Both the position numbers and the translations under genes were made by a program. Under the pieces are notes generated by a model. The model ran no database searches. It saw only the letters and a program-made list of their open reading frames with translations, and was not told the origin of the DNA. DNA of 64,000 nucleotides from Thermus thermophilus (GTDB taxonomy: Bacteria; Deinococcota; Deinococci; Deinococcales; Thermaceae). The stretch covers positions 1,860,001 to 1,924,000 of the forward strand of contig NZ_AP025158.1 in the NCBI RefSeq assembly GCF_019974155.1, read 5' to 3'. Positions 26,495 to 35,145 of the stretch are shown here, piece after piece. Positions within the stretch are counted from its first letter, which is position 1. The number at the start of each line of letters is the position of its first letter.

Positions 26495-26769
26495 TCCACC
26501 AGGAGACCCGCCTGCGCATCGTGGCCCTCCTTGCGGGCCTGGGGGAGGGGGCGAAGGCGGAGTTCACCTGGCTCAAGGAGGCCCTGGGGCTCACCGAAGG
26601 CAACCTCTCAAGCCACCTGCAGAAGCTGGAGGAGGTGGGGTACGTGCGGGTGGAGAAGGGCTTCCGGGGCAAAAGGCCCAAGACCTGGGTGGCCCTCACC
26701 CCGGAGGGCCGGGCGGCCTACGAGGCCTACCGGAAGGCCCTTCTGGAGCTTCTGAGAACCGAGGGGTAG
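26491..26769 (+). CDS. Winged-helix transcriptional regulator (HTH_34/MarR-like)
   Basis: 92 residues from the GTG at 26491 (GTGA overlap). IHQETRLRIVALLAGL, a helix-turn-helix FTWLKEALGLTEGNLSSHLQKLEEVGYV and a wing VRVEKGFRGKRPKTWVALTPEGRAAYEAY match small DNA-binding regulators that pair with a co-encoded membrane protein. Probably controls its own operon. Confidence 0.8.
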   Translation: MIHQETRLRIVALLAGLGEGAKAEFTWLKEALGLTEGNLSSHLQKLEEVGYVRVEKGFRGKRPKTWVALTPEGRAAYEAYRKALLELLRTEG

Positions 26770-26844
26770 GCCAGAGGTCCTCCACGCCCCTTCCTCAAGG
26801 GTTCCTTTCGGGCTCCATGGAGGCGGGTCCGCGATGGGGTGGCC

Positions 26845-27894
26845 TCAGAAAGCCCGCAGGTACTGGGGCGGAATCGGGGCCTCCGCCCCCAGGGCCTTGG
26901 CCGCCTTCAGGGGGAAGTAGGGGTCCCGGAGGAGGACCCGGCCCAGAAGCACCAGGTCGGCGCTTCCCGCCTGGAGGACGGTCTCCGCCTGCTCGGGGGT
27001 GGTGAGGAGGCCCACCGCCCCCGTCGGCATCCCCACCCGCTTGCGCACCGCATCGGCGAAGGGGACCTGGAAGCCCGGGGCCGCGGGGACCCTCACCCCC
27101 GGCACCACCCCGCCCGAGGAGAGGTCCAGGAGGTCCACCCCCAGGGCCTTGAGCCGTTCGGCGAAGGCCAGGGTGTCCTCGAGGCCCCACCCCCCTTCCC
27201 CCCAGTCTGTGGCCGAGACCCGAACGAAGAGGGGAAGCTCCGGGGGCAGGGCCTCCCGCACCGCTCGGGCCACCTCCAGGGGAAAGCGCATGCGGTTTTC
27301 AAGGCTTCCCCCGTAGGCGTCCTCCCGCCGGTTGGAAAGGGGCGAGAGGAAGGAGGAGAGGAGGTAGCCGTGGGCCATGTGGAGCTCCACCACCAAAAAC
27401 CCCGCCCGGAGGGCCCTTTTGGCCCCTTCCACGAAGGCCTCGAGGACCCGCCCCATGCCCGCCTCGTCCAAAGGCTCGGGGACAGGGTAGCCCTCGGCGA
27501 AGGGGAGGGGGCTTGGCCCCACCACCTTCCAGCCCAAAGGCCTTCCTCCTTCCCAGGGCCTCGCCGTGCCCGCCTTGCGCCCGGCGTGGGCGAGCTGGAT
27601 CCCCGGCACCGCCCCCGCCTCCCGGATGCGCCGGGCAAGCTCCCTAAGGCCCGGGAGGTGGTCCTCAGACCAGATCCCAAGGTCAAAGGGGCTGATCCTC
27701 CCTTCGGGGAGGACCGCCGTGGCCTCCACGATCACAAGCCCCACCCCGCCCAGGGCCCGGGTGGGGTAGTGGAGGAGGTGCCAGTCCGTGACCTCTCCCC
27801 CTTCCGTGGCCGAGTACTGGCACATGGGGGACATGGCCAGGCGGTTTTTTAGCCTGAGGTCCCGAAGGACAAGAGGGGTGAAGAGGAGGGCCAT
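26845..27894 (-). CDS. namA: Old yellow enzyme, YqjM/NamA type
   Basis: 349-residue FMN TIM barrel that reduces activated C=C bonds with NADPH. Features of the thermophilic-like OYE class: MSPMCQYSA with Cys25 next to the flavin, [30 protein letters not shown] and the substrate pair His-x-x-His in ELHMAHGYL, and [22 protein letters not shown] box stands 6 nt upstream of the ATG on the minus strand, so leaderless; it lies back to back with the GH57 upstream promoter. Confidence 0.93.
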   Translation of the reverse strand: MALLFTPLVLRDLRLKNRLAMSPMCQYSATEGGEVTDWHLLHYPTRALGGVGLVIVEATAVLPEGRISPFDLGIWSEDHLPGLRELARRIREAGAVPGIQLAHAGRKAGTARPWEGGRPLGWKVVGPSPLPFAEGYPVPEPLDEAGMGRVLEAFVEGAKRALRAGFLVVELHMAHGYLLSSFLSPLSNRREDAYGGSLENRMRFPLEVARAVREALPPELPLFVRVSATDWGEGGWGLEDTLAFAERLKALGVDLLDLSSGGVVPGVRVPAAPGFQVPFADAVRKRVGMPTGAVGLLTTPEQAETVLQAGSADLVLLGRVLLRDPYFPLKAAKALGAEAPIPPQYLRAF

Positions 27895-27933
27895 GGGACC
27901 ATTATCCCCGCCTCCCCGCCGTAGAATGGGCGC

Positions 27934-27981
27934 ATGGCGCCAAAGGGCGGTTCCATGAACGGGCAGGGGGTGAGGCCGTGA
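27934..27981 (+). CDS. Leaderless 15-codon mini-ORF coupled to the GH57 gene
   Basis: TAGAAT (27922-27927), then 6 nt, then ATG 27934. The ORF reads [15 protein letters not shown] and its TGA (27979-27981) overlaps the GH57 GTG (27978) as GTGA. The ribosome would load on the leaderless ATG and reinitiate at GTG. A GGGGGTGAGG stretch inside the mini-ORF could also serve as a Shine-Dalgarno. Confidence 0.5.
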   Translation: MAPKGGSMNGQGVRP

Positions 27982-30908
27982 AGGGAAGGCTCCTCGCGGC
28001 GGCCCTCTTCCTGACGGCAGGCCTGGCCCAGCCCCTCAAGGTGGCCATCCTCTGGCACCAGCACCAGCCCCCTTACGAGAACCCCCTCACGGGCCAGTAC
28101 GGGGAGCCCTGGGTGCGCATGCACGGGGTGAACGACTACCCCTGGATGGCCGAGGTCCTCCTGGAGTTTCCCGAGGTCAAGGTGAGCTTTGACTACACCT
28201 CCACCCTCCTCAAGCAGATCGGGGACTACCTCTCCGGCAAGGCCAAGGACGCCTACTGGCGGGTCTCGGAAAAGCCCGCGGGCGCCCTCACCCCGGAGGA
28301 GCGGGCCTTCGTGGTGGAGCGCTTCTTTGACCTCAACCCCCGCTTCGTGGCGGAAAGCCCCCGCTACCAGGAGCTTCAGGCCAAGAAGAACCGGGGGGAG
28401 GCCTTCACCGACCAGGACCTCACCGACCTCCGGGTCCTCTGGAACCTCCTCTGGATCAACCGGGACTACATCGCCAAGGACCCCCGCCTCGAGGCCCTCC
28501 GCAAGAAGGACCGGGGGTTTTCCCAGGAGGACCTGGACTACGTCCTGAAGAAGCACCTGGAGCTCATGGCCACCATCCTGCCCCTCCACCAAAGGCTTTG
28601 GGAGCGGGGCCAGATTGACCTCCTCACCACCCCCTACTACCACCCCATCCTCCCCATCCTCCTGGACAAGGAGGCCATCCGCGAGTCCAACCCCACCCTC
28701 GCCCTCCCCAAGGAGCCCATCGCCTGGCCGGAGGACGCCCGCTGGCAGGTGCGCTCCGGGAAGGCCTACTTCCGGGAGCTCTTCGGGAGGGAACCCTTAG
28801 GCATGTGGCCCCCCGAAGGGGCCGTGAGCCAGAAGGCGGCCGAGCTCTACGCCGAGGAGGGCGTGCGCTTCCTGGTGACGGACGAGGCCGTCCTGGGCAA
28901 GAGCGGCTTCCCCGTGAACCCCCTCACCCTGACCCGGCCCTACCACGTGGAGAAGGACGGCAGGCGCCTGGTCCTCTTCTTCCGGCACCGGGACCTCTCG
29001 GACCGGATCGGCTTCCGCTATAGCGGGATGCCCCCCGAGGAGGCGGTGGAGGACTTCATCGCAAGCCTCCTGGAGATCCGCCGCCAGGTGATCCGGGAAA
29101 ACCCCGAGGCCGTCCTTACCATCGCCTTGGACGGGGAGAACGCCTGGGAGAACTATCCCGAAAACGGCAACACCTTCCGCCGCCTGCTTTACAAGCGCCT
29201 TTCCGAGGAGCAGGCCAAGGGCACCCTGAAGACGGTGCGCTTCTCCGAGGTGCTGGACCTCCCCTCGGTGGCCCTTCCGCGCCTCGGCACCGGGGGGTGG
29301 GTCGGGGACTTCGCCATGTGGGCCGGGGAGCCGGAGGAGAACGAGGCCTGGGACCGGCTAAGCCGGGCCCGGCAGGCGGTGGTGGCCTACCGGGAAGCGG
29401 GCGGGGACCCCAAGGTGGCGGAGCGGGCCATGGGCCTCATCTACGCCGCCCAGGCCTCGGACTGGTTCTGGTGGTACGGCCAGGACACGGGCTTCCCCAA
29501 CAACCCGCCCTTTGACGAGGGCTTCCGCGCCCTCCTCCGGGCGGTCTACGAGACCCTGGGGAAGGAGCCCCCCGAGGAGCTCTTCATCGCCGTGCGGCCC
29601 CCCGCGGCCCCCCAGGGCACCCCGGGCCGGATAAGGCCCCAGCTGGACGGCCGGGTGGACCCTCCCGAGGAGTGGAAGGGCGCCGCCTACCTGCCCGACC
29701 TCGAGGGCACCACCATGCAGACCCAGGACGACCTCCTCAAAGGGGTGTACCTGGGCTTTGACGAGCAGAACGTCTACCTGAGGGTGGACCTAAGGGAGGG
29801 GATGAGGGCGGCGGACCTCCTGGGCCAGGGCCTCCGCCTCCACGTCTACGCCACCACGCCGGGGGAGGAGGGCGGGGCGGCCTTCCCCGAAGGGAGCGAG
29901 GTTTCCCTAGGCTTCCCCCTGCAGCAGCGGCTTACCTTGGACCTGGACCAGGTGCGGGACGGGGAGGCGGTGTTGGTGCGCTACGCCTACCGGAACGGGG
30001 CCTGGGTCCTGGCGAGTTCCCCCGCCGACCTCCAGGGGCGGCGGGCCTACGTGGGCGAGGTGGTGGAGATGCGCCTTCCCTACACCACCCTGAAGGCGGG
30101 GCCGGGGGACACCCTGCGCCTCGCCGTGGTCCTGGAGCGGCAAGGCCGGGTGGTGGACGCGGCCCCCAACGCGAGCCCCCTGGCCCTCTCCCTGCCCCAG
30201 CGCCTGGCCGGGAAAGAGGTCCTGGCCATCCCGGACCCCGAGGGGGACGAGCACGGCCCCGGCACCTACACCTACCCCAAGGAAGCGGCCTTCGCCCCCT
30301 TCCAGGGCCTCTTTGACCTCTTGGAGATGCGGGTTCTGGACAGCGGGGCCACCTGGACCTTCGTCTTCCCCTTCAAGGAGATGACCAACCCCTGGGGGGC
30401 CCCGGCGGGCTTCAGCCACCAGCTCCTCAACGTCTACCTGGACTTCAAGGAAGGGGGGCGCACCGACCCCTTCGCCGAGGGGGCCAAGGTGGCCTTTGAC
30501 CCCGAGCACCCCTGGGACCTCTTCCTCAAGGTGGCGGGCTGGCCCCAGTACGGGCAACGGGTGGGCTTCCCCGACGGCACGGACACCGCCGACGGGATCA
30601 CGGTGGGGAGCAACCCCGCGGACAAGCAGGTGATCGTCCAGCTGGACAAGAAGCACTTCAACCCCGCCCCGGGGCAACGGGTCTGCTTCTACGTGCTCGT
30701 GGGCAGCCAGGACGGCTACGGCCCCGACCACTTCCGGCCCGTGGCCAAGGAGGCAGGGCCCTGGAACCTGGGCGGGGCGGAGAACGAGGACGCCCCCCTC
30801 GTGGTGGACTACCTCTGGCCGGAGAGGGGGGTGCAGGAGGCCATGCTCTCCCGCTACGGGGGCGGGAAGCACGCGGTACTTCGGCCCTACTGCGTCTTTT
30901 GGCCTTAG
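27978..30908 (+). CDS. Secreted GH57 glycoside hydrolase (amylopullulanase-like)
   Basis: 976 residues. Signal peptide [19 protein letters not shown]57 catalytic domain about 20-530: region [13 protein letters not shown], the likely nucleophile in [11 protein letters not shown] (Glu about 279), TDEAVLG, and the likely acid/base Asp in [13 protein letters not shown] (about 382). The C-terminal half (about 545-965) is beta-rich, with two segments resembling glucodextranase/DOMON-like sugar-binding domains ([15 protein letters not shown]; ...[26 protein letters not shown]). It should hydrolyse alpha-1,4 and possibly alpha-1,6 links of extracellular starch or glycogen. GTG start overlaps the mini-ORF stop. 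Confidence 0.9.
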   Translation: MKGRLLAAALFLTAGLAQPLKVAILWHQHQPPYENPLTGQYGEPWVRMHGVNDYPWMAEVLLEFPEVKVSFDYTSTLLKQIGDYLSGKAKDAYWRVSEKPAGALTPEERAFVVERFFDLNPRFVAESPRYQELQAKKNRGEAFTDQDLTDLRVLWNLLWINRDYIAKDPRLEALRKKDRGFSQEDLDYVLKKHLELMATILPLHQRLWERGQIDLLTTPYYHPILPILLDKEAIRESNPTLALPKEPIAWPEDARWQVRSGKAYFRELFGREPLGMWPPEGAVSQKAAELYAEEGVRFLVTDEAVLGKSGFPVNPLTLTRPYHVEKDGRRLVLFFRHRDLSDRIGFRYSGMPPEEAVEDFIASLLEIRRQVIRENPEAVLTIALDGENAWENYPENGNTFRRLLYKRLSEEQAKGTLKTVRFSEVLDLPSVALPRLGTGGWVGDFAMWAGEPEENEAWDRLSRARQAVVAYREAGGDPKVAERAMGLIYAAQASDWFWWYGQDTGFPNNPPFDEGFRALLRAVYETLGKEPPEELFIAVRPPAAPQGTPGRIRPQLDGRVDPPEEWKGAAYLPDLEGTTMQTQDDLLKGVYLGFDEQNVYLRVDLREGMRAADLLGQGLRLHVYATTPGEEGGAAFPEGSEVSLGFPLQQRLTLDLDQVRDGEAVLVRYAYRNGAWVLASSPADLQGRRAYVGEVVEMRLPYTTLKAGPGDTLRLAVVLERQGRVVDAAPNASPLALSLPQRLAGKEVLAIPDPEGDEHGPGTYTYPKEAAFAPFQGLFDLLEMRVLDSGATWTFVFPFKEMTNPWGAPAGFSHQLLNVYLDFKEGGRTDPFAEGAKVAFDPEHPWDLFLKVAGWPQYGQRVGFPDGTDTADGITVGSNPADKQVIVQLDKKHFNPAPGQRVCFYVLVGSQDGYGPDHFRPVAKEAGPWNLGGAENEDAPLVVDYLWPERGVQEAMLSRYGGGKHAVLRPYCVFWP

Positions 30909-30929
30909 GGGTTCTAGTAGACTTTGGCC

Positions 30930-31583
30930 ATGGACCCGGGCCTCGAGGCCGCCTTCCGACGGGTGGAGGAACTCCTCTTCGGGGGCCCCTCCCGCCCCGG
31001 CCTCACCCTCTACGACCTTCAGCGCCTGGTGGGCTACCCGGCCAAGGGAAAGGGGCCCTACGTCCACACCCTGCCCGCCCTTCCCGGGGCCCAGGCGGTG
31101 CGCCTCTACTACTACCCTGAGGACCCCGAGCTGGAGCTCATCGTGGAGATCGTGGACCGGGAGGGGAAGCAACACCTCCGCCACTTCCGCTGGAACGGGG
31201 TCACCTGGGAGACCCCCAAGGGGAAGAAGGGGGAGCTCAAGGCCACGGCGGTTCCTCAAGACCCCTTGAGGGTCGGGGAGGACTACTTTCTCGGCTTCGC
31301 CCCCGAGGAGGCCGTGGCCTTGGAGGCGGCCCTAAGGCGGGGGGAGGCCCCGGGGCTCAAGTACCTCCTCTGCCCCAGGTGCCGCACCCGGATCTTCTAC
31401 GCCTACTCCGCAAACCCCCAGGGGCTCGCCTGCCCCACCTGCGGCAACCCCACCCTCCTCTTCAAGACCCTCGTCGGGGAGGAGCGGAAGGACCCCCTCG
31501 AGGCCCTGGCGGAGGAACAGAGGCGGCTCAGGCTCGCTCTGGAGGAGCTTCTGGCCTACCTCAAGCGCAAGCTGGGTCCCTGA
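30930..31583 (+). CDS. Zinc-ribbon protein of unknown function
   Basis: 217 residues. N-terminal alpha/beta part without recognisable family; a zinc ribbon near 147-170 with CPRC...CPTC; then a charged helical tail (EERKDPLEALAEEQRRLRLALEELL). TAGACT (30918-30923) lies 6 nt before the ATG, indicating a leaderless message and excluding the slightly longer frame at 30924. Confidence 0.7.
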   Translation: MDPGLEAAFRRVEELLFGGPSRPGLTLYDLQRLVGYPAKGKGPYVHTLPALPGAQAVRLYYYPEDPELELIVEIVDREGKQHLRHFRWNGVTWETPKGKKGELKATAVPQDPLRVGEDYFLGFAPEEAVALEAALRRGEAPGLKYLLCPRCRTRIFYAYSANPQGLACPTCGNPTLLFKTLVGEERKDPLEALAEEQRRLRLALEELLAYLKRKLGP

Positions 31584-31657
31584 GGCTACATGCCGGCGTG
31601 GAGGCCCCGGCAAGGCGTTTCTAAAGGCCAGTCGGGCGAAGGAAACAGGGAGATAAG

Positions 31658-32341
31658 ATGCTCCTCCTCCTGGGCCCCACGGACGCGGGAAAGACCACCC
31701 TGGCCAGGCGGCTCCTCCAGAAGGCGGGCGAGGCCTTCCTCCTGGACCTGGACCCGGGGCAGGGGGCCCTTCCCGGGACCTTCTCCCTCTTCCTCCATCG
31801 GGAGGGGCGCCTCCTCCTGGTGCGCCGGACCCTTTTGGGCACCCTCTCCCCGGCGGGGGCGGAGGCGAAGGCCCTGGTGGCGGCCCTGCGCCTGGCCCGC
31901 CTCATCCCCCAAGGAAGCCCCGCGGTGGCGGACACGGACGGGCTTTTGGACCCGGGGTACCGCCTTTTGCAGGTGGACGCCCTAAACCCCGTAGAGGTGG
32001 CGGTCCTGGAGGCGGAGGAGCTCTACAGGGCCCTCGCCTGGCGGAAGGACCTCCGGGTGCGCCTCCTCCCTCCCCTCCCCGAGGCCCGGAGGAAGACCCC
32101 GGCGGAGAGGCGGAAAAACCGGCAGGAAAGGCTCCTCGCCCACTTTCAGGAAGCGGGGCCGAGGCTTGCCCCCCTCGAGGGCCCGCCCCTCTGGGACCGG
32201 CTCTACGGCCTCCTGGACCCCGAGGGGTTCTTCCTGGGCTACGGGAGGCTCCTCGCCTTCGGGGGGCGGGGAGGGGCTCTTCCTCACCCCGGCCAAGGGG
32301 GAGGTGGCCAAGGCCCTCCCCACCCGCCTCAGCCTCCCTAG
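31658..32341 (+). CDS. Clp1/Grc3-like P-loop polynucleotide kinase, C-terminus frameshifted at a G6 run
   Basis: P-loop protein whose Walker [17 protein letters not shown] and following [15 protein letters not shown] strongly resemble the Clp1/Grc3/NOL9 polynucleotide 5'-hydroxyl kinase family. About 201 residues read well in this frame; after six consecutive G (32261-32266) the remaining residues become Gly/Pro-rich nonsense. Skipping one G enters a frame reading [20 protein letters not shown] to a TGA at 32358-32360, which fits the family's C-terminal style and overlaps the end of leuS by 23 nt. Either the gene is recently broken, the run is slippery, or there is a sequence error. AGGGAG precedes the ATG. 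Confidence 0.7.
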   Translation: MLLLLGPTDAGKTTLARRLLQKAGEAFLLDLDPGQGALPGTFSLFLHREGRLLLVRRTLLGTLSPAGAEAKALVAALRLARLIPQGSPAVADTDGLLDPGYRLLQVDALNPVEVAVLEAEELYRALAWRKDLRVRLLPPLPEARRKTPAERRKNRQERLLAHFQEAGPRLAPLEGPPLWDRLYGLLDPEGFFLGYGRLLAFGGRGGALPHPGQGGGGQGPPHPPQPP

Positions 32342-34974
32342 CCCCGCACTACCAGGTTGAGGATCTTCCCCGGGACGTAGATCTCCTTCACCACCTCCTT
32401 GCCCTCGAGGTGGGCCTGGACGTTTCGCACCTTAAGGGCCTCGGCCCGCGCCACCTCCAGGGGGGCGTCCTTGGGGATTCGGATCGTCCCCCGCACCCGC
32501 CCGTTCACCTGGACGGCCACCTCCACCACGTCCTTCTCCAGGGCCTTCTCGTCCAGCTCGGGCCAGCCCGCCTGGAAGAGGCTATCGGGCCAGAACCAGT
32601 GCCAAAGCTCCTCGGCCAGGTGGGGGGCGAAGGGGAAGAGCATCTGCAGGTAGTAGCGGAGGGCGGTGCGGTAAACGGGGGTCACGGGGCGGTCCTTGCG
32701 GTACTCGTAGAGGGCGTTCAGGAACTCCATGAGGGCGGCGATGGCGGTGTTGAAGCGGAGGGCCTCGAGGTCCTCCGTGACCTTCTTCAGGGTCTCGTGG
32801 AGCTTACCGTAAAGCTCCCGGTCCTTCCCCTCCAACGCCTCCGCCTGGAAGACCTCGCTCGTCGCCAAAAGGGCCTCCCGGTCCTCGGCCACCCGCCGGT
32901 AGATGCGGTTCAGGAAGCGCCAGGCCCCCTGGACCCCCTCCTCCGTCCAGACCATCTCGTTCTCCGGGGGCGCGGCGAAGAGGATGGTGATGCGGGCGAT
33001 GTCCGCCCCCTGCTCCTTCACGAAGGGCCCCACCATGACGCCGTTGCCCTTGGACTTGCTCATGACGGCGGGCTTCCAGAGGTGGAGGGTGCCGTCCTCG
33101 TGGGGCCTGAGCTCGGCCCCCATCTTCCGCACGTCCTCCAGGGAGAGGGCGCTTTCCGGGATCTCCAGCCGGATGCGGGTGGGCTCGGGGAGGCGCACCA
33201 CCTCGCCTTCCACTTCCACGGGGCCAAAGTCCGTCCAGGCGAGGACCATGCCCTGGGTGAAGAGGCCCTGGAAGGGCTCCTCCACCTTCACCATCCCCAG
33301 GTCGTGGAGGAACTTGGTGAAGAAGCGGCTGTAGAGGAGGTGAAGCACCGCGTGCTCCACCCCGCCGATGTACTGGTCCACGGGCATCCAGGCGTTCGCC
33401 TTCTCGGGGTCAAAGGGGAGGCGGTCGTTGTGGGGGTCGGTGTAGCGCAGGTAGTACCAGCTGCTGTCAAAGAAGGTGTCCATGGTGTCCGTGTCCCGCT
33501 TGGCGGGGCCGCCGCACCTGGGGCAGGTGGTCTCGTAGAACTCGGGGTGGGCCTCCAGGGGGCTTTTCCCCTTGGGGCGGATGTCCTCCACGTCCTTGAG
33601 GTCGGGAAGGAGCACGGGAAGCTCCTCCTCGGGGACGGGGACCACCCCGCAGGCCTCGCAGTGGACCATGGGGATGGGGGTTCCCCAGTAGCGCTGGCGG
33701 CTGATGAGCCAGTCCCGGAGGCGGTAGGTGACCCGGCCCTTACCCAGGCCCTTCTCCTCCAGCCAGGCGATGACCCTCTTCTTCCCCTCCTCGCTTGGCG
33801 TGCCGTCAAAGGGCCCGGAGTTCACCATGATCCCGGGCTCCTCGTAGGCCCTTTCCAGGGGCTCGGGGAGGGGGTCTTCAGGCCGCTCAATCACCTTCTT
33901 GATGGGAAGGCCGAACTTCCTGGCGAACTCGTAGTCCCTCTGGTCGTGGGCGGGGACGGCCATGATGGCCCCGGTGCCGTAGCCATAGAGCACGTAGTCC
34001 GCGGTCCAGATGGGGACCCTCTCCCCCGTGGCGGGGTTTAGGGCGTAGGCCCCGAGGAAGACCCCGGTCTTCTCCCTGCCTTCCGCCTGGCGCTCAATCT
34101 CCGTCTTGCGCTTGGCGGCCTCCACGTAGGCCAGGACCTCCTCCCGCCTCTCGGGGGCGGCGAGCTCCAGGGTGAGGGGGTGCTCCGGGGCGAGCACGAG
34201 GAAGGTGGCCCCGAAGAGGGTGTCGGGCCGGGTGGTGAAGACGGGGATCTTCACCTCCTTCCCCTCCACGGGGAAGAGGATCTCCGCCCCCTCGGAGCGG
34301 CCGATCCAGGCCCTTTGCATGGCCTTGACCTTCTCGGGCCAGTCCAGGCCCTCGAGGTCCTTAAGGAGCCTCTCGGCGTAGGCGGTGATGCGCAGGTACC
34401 ACTGCTCCAGCTCCCGCTTCTCCACGGGGGTGTCCTCGTGCCGCCAGCACCGCCCCTCCACCACCTGCTCGTTGGCGAGGACCGTCTGGCACTTGGGGCA
34501 CCAGTTGACGAGGCCCTTCGCCCGGTAGGCCAGGCCCTTTTCCCACATCTTGAGGAAGATCCACTGGTTCCAGCGGTAGTACTCGGGCTCGCAGGTGGTG
34601 ACCTCCCGGTCCCAGTCGTAGAGGATGCCCATGAGCCGGAGGCTCTCCTTGGCCTGGCGGATGTTGGCGTAGGTCCAGTCCTTAGGGTGGACGCCGAACT
34701 TCAGGGCGGCGTTCTCCGCCGGAAGGCCAAAAGCGTCCCAGCCCATGGGGTGGAGGACCTCGTAGCCCTGCATCCGGCGGAAGCGGGCCAGGACGTCCCC
34801 CATGGTGTAGTTCTTCAGGTGGCCCATGTGCAGGTCCCCCGAGGGGTAGGGGAACATGACGAGGACGTACTGCTTCCCCCGGCCCCCCGGGAGGTCCTTG
34901 GCCTTCATGAACCCCTTCTCCTCCCAGAAGCGCTGCCACTTGGCCTCAATGGCGTGCGGGTTGTACTTCTCCAT
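32338..34974 (-). CDS. leuS: Leucyl-tRNA synthetase
   Basis: 878-residue class Ia synthetase charging tRNA-Leu. HIGH-type motif HMGHLKNY (about 50-57), CP1 editing domain (about 220-420; the [19 protein letters not shown] segment), zinc-ribbon cysteines (CPKC...C and CPRC), the KMSKS-type loop VMSKSKGNG (about 637), and a C-terminal anticodon-binding and tail region. ATG at 34974 with AGGAG 2 nt upstream. The gene is preceded by a leader peptide and terminator/antiterminator structure described separately. Confidence 0.97.
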   Translation of the reverse strand: MEKYNPHAIEAKWQRFWEEKGFMKAKDLPGGRGKQYVLVMFPYPSGDLHMGHLKNYTMGDVLARFRRMQGYEVLHPMGWDAFGLPAENAALKFGVHPKDWTYANIRQAKESLRLMGILYDWDREVTTCEPEYYRWNQWIFLKMWEKGLAYRAKGLVNWCPKCQTVLANEQVVEGRCWRHEDTPVEKRELEQWYLRITAYAERLLKDLEGLDWPEKVKAMQRAWIGRSEGAEILFPVEGKEVKIPVFTTRPDTLFGATFLVLAPEHPLTLELAAPERREEVLAYVEAAKRKTEIERQAEGREKTGVFLGAYALNPATGERVPIWTADYVLYGYGTGAIMAVPAHDQRDYEFARKFGLPIKKVIERPEDPLPEPLERAYEEPGIMVNSGPFDGTPSEEGKKRVIAWLEEKGLGKGRVTYRLRDWLISRQRYWGTPIPMVHCEACGVVPVPEEELPVLLPDLKDVEDIRPKGKSPLEAHPEFYETTCPRCGGPAKRDTDTMDTFFDSSWYYLRYTDPHNDRLPFDPEKANAWMPVDQYIGGVEHAVLHLLYSRFFTKFLHDLGMVKVEEPFQGLFTQGMVLAWTDFGPVEVEGEVVRLPEPTRIRLEIPESALSLEDVRKMGAELRPHEDGTLHLWKPAVMSKSKGNGVMVGPFVKEQGADIARITILFAAPPENEMVWTEEGVQGAWRFLNRIYRRVAEDREALLATSEVFQAEALEGKDRELYGKLHETLKKVTEDLEALRFNTAIAALMEFLNALYEYRKDRPVTPVYRTALRYYLQMLFPFAPHLAEELWHWFWPDSLFQAGWPELDEKALEKDVVEVAVQVNGRVRGTIRIPKDAPLEVARAEALKVRNVQAHLEGKEVVKEIYVPGKILNLVVRG

Positions 34975-34985
34975 GGCTCCTCCTC

Positions 34986-35034
34986 AAAAAAGCCCCTCCC
35001 TAGGAGGGAAGGGGCCGCAAAAACCCTTCCCCCC
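34986..35034 (-). promoter_or_regulatory. leuS transcription attenuator (terminator plus competing antiterminator)
   Basis: Read on the minus strand. Terminator: GCCCC-T-TCCCT-CCT-AGGGA-GGGGC (35015 to 34992, ten pairs with a single bulged T) followed by six T (34991-34986), just before AGGAG and the leuS ATG. Antiterminator: GGGAAGGG (35031-35024) can pair with CCCTTCCC (35013-35006), which is the 5' arm of the terminator, so the two structures exclude each other. I see no T-box specifier or T-box sequence. Confidence 0.75.
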
Positions 35035-35035
35035 G

Positions 35036-35059
35036 CTAGGGACGTAGGGACGCGCGCAC
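35036..35059 (-). CDS. leuS leader peptide candidate (leaderless, 7 codons)
   Basis: TATCAT (plus-strand 35066-35071), 6 nt, then GTG CGC GCG TCC CTA CGT CCC TAG. The peptide MRASLRP contains one leucine, encoded by CTA, a codon that is rare in this GC-rich window. The stop lies just before the antiterminator 5' arm. A ribosome stalled at CTA would stand upstream of the arm, whereas one at the stop would cover part of it. Confidence 0.5.
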   Translation of the reverse strand: MRASLRP

Positions 35060-35065
35060 GCCCCC

Positions 35066-35071
35066 ATGATA
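35066..35071 (-). promoter_or_regulatory. -10 element for the leuS leader
   Basis: TATCAT on the minus strand, 6 nt from the leader GTG. The -35 region has no good match to TTGACA. Confidence 0.5.
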
Positions 35072-35102
35072 CGCCTTTGCGCCGGGGCGCTTCCACACGA
35101 AA

Positions 35103-35132
35103 GCCCCGCGCCGGACTTTTCCAGCGCGGGGC
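35103..35132 (-). terminator. Terminator after rpsA
   Basis: GCCCCGCGC / GCGCGGGGC stem with a 12-nt loop, followed on the minus strand by TTT. It separates rpsA from the leuS leader transcript. Confidence 0.75.
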
Positions 35133-35145
35133 CTGGGAAAGGGTC

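Noticed and set aside
32410-34041. 543-codon plus-strand open frame inside leuS
   Set aside because: Antisense shadow of a certain leucyl-tRNA synthetase gene.
34975-35100. T-box riboswitch upstream of leuS
   Set aside because: No stem I specifier loop or conserved T-box sequence; the leader is only about 85 nt, too short for a standard T-box.
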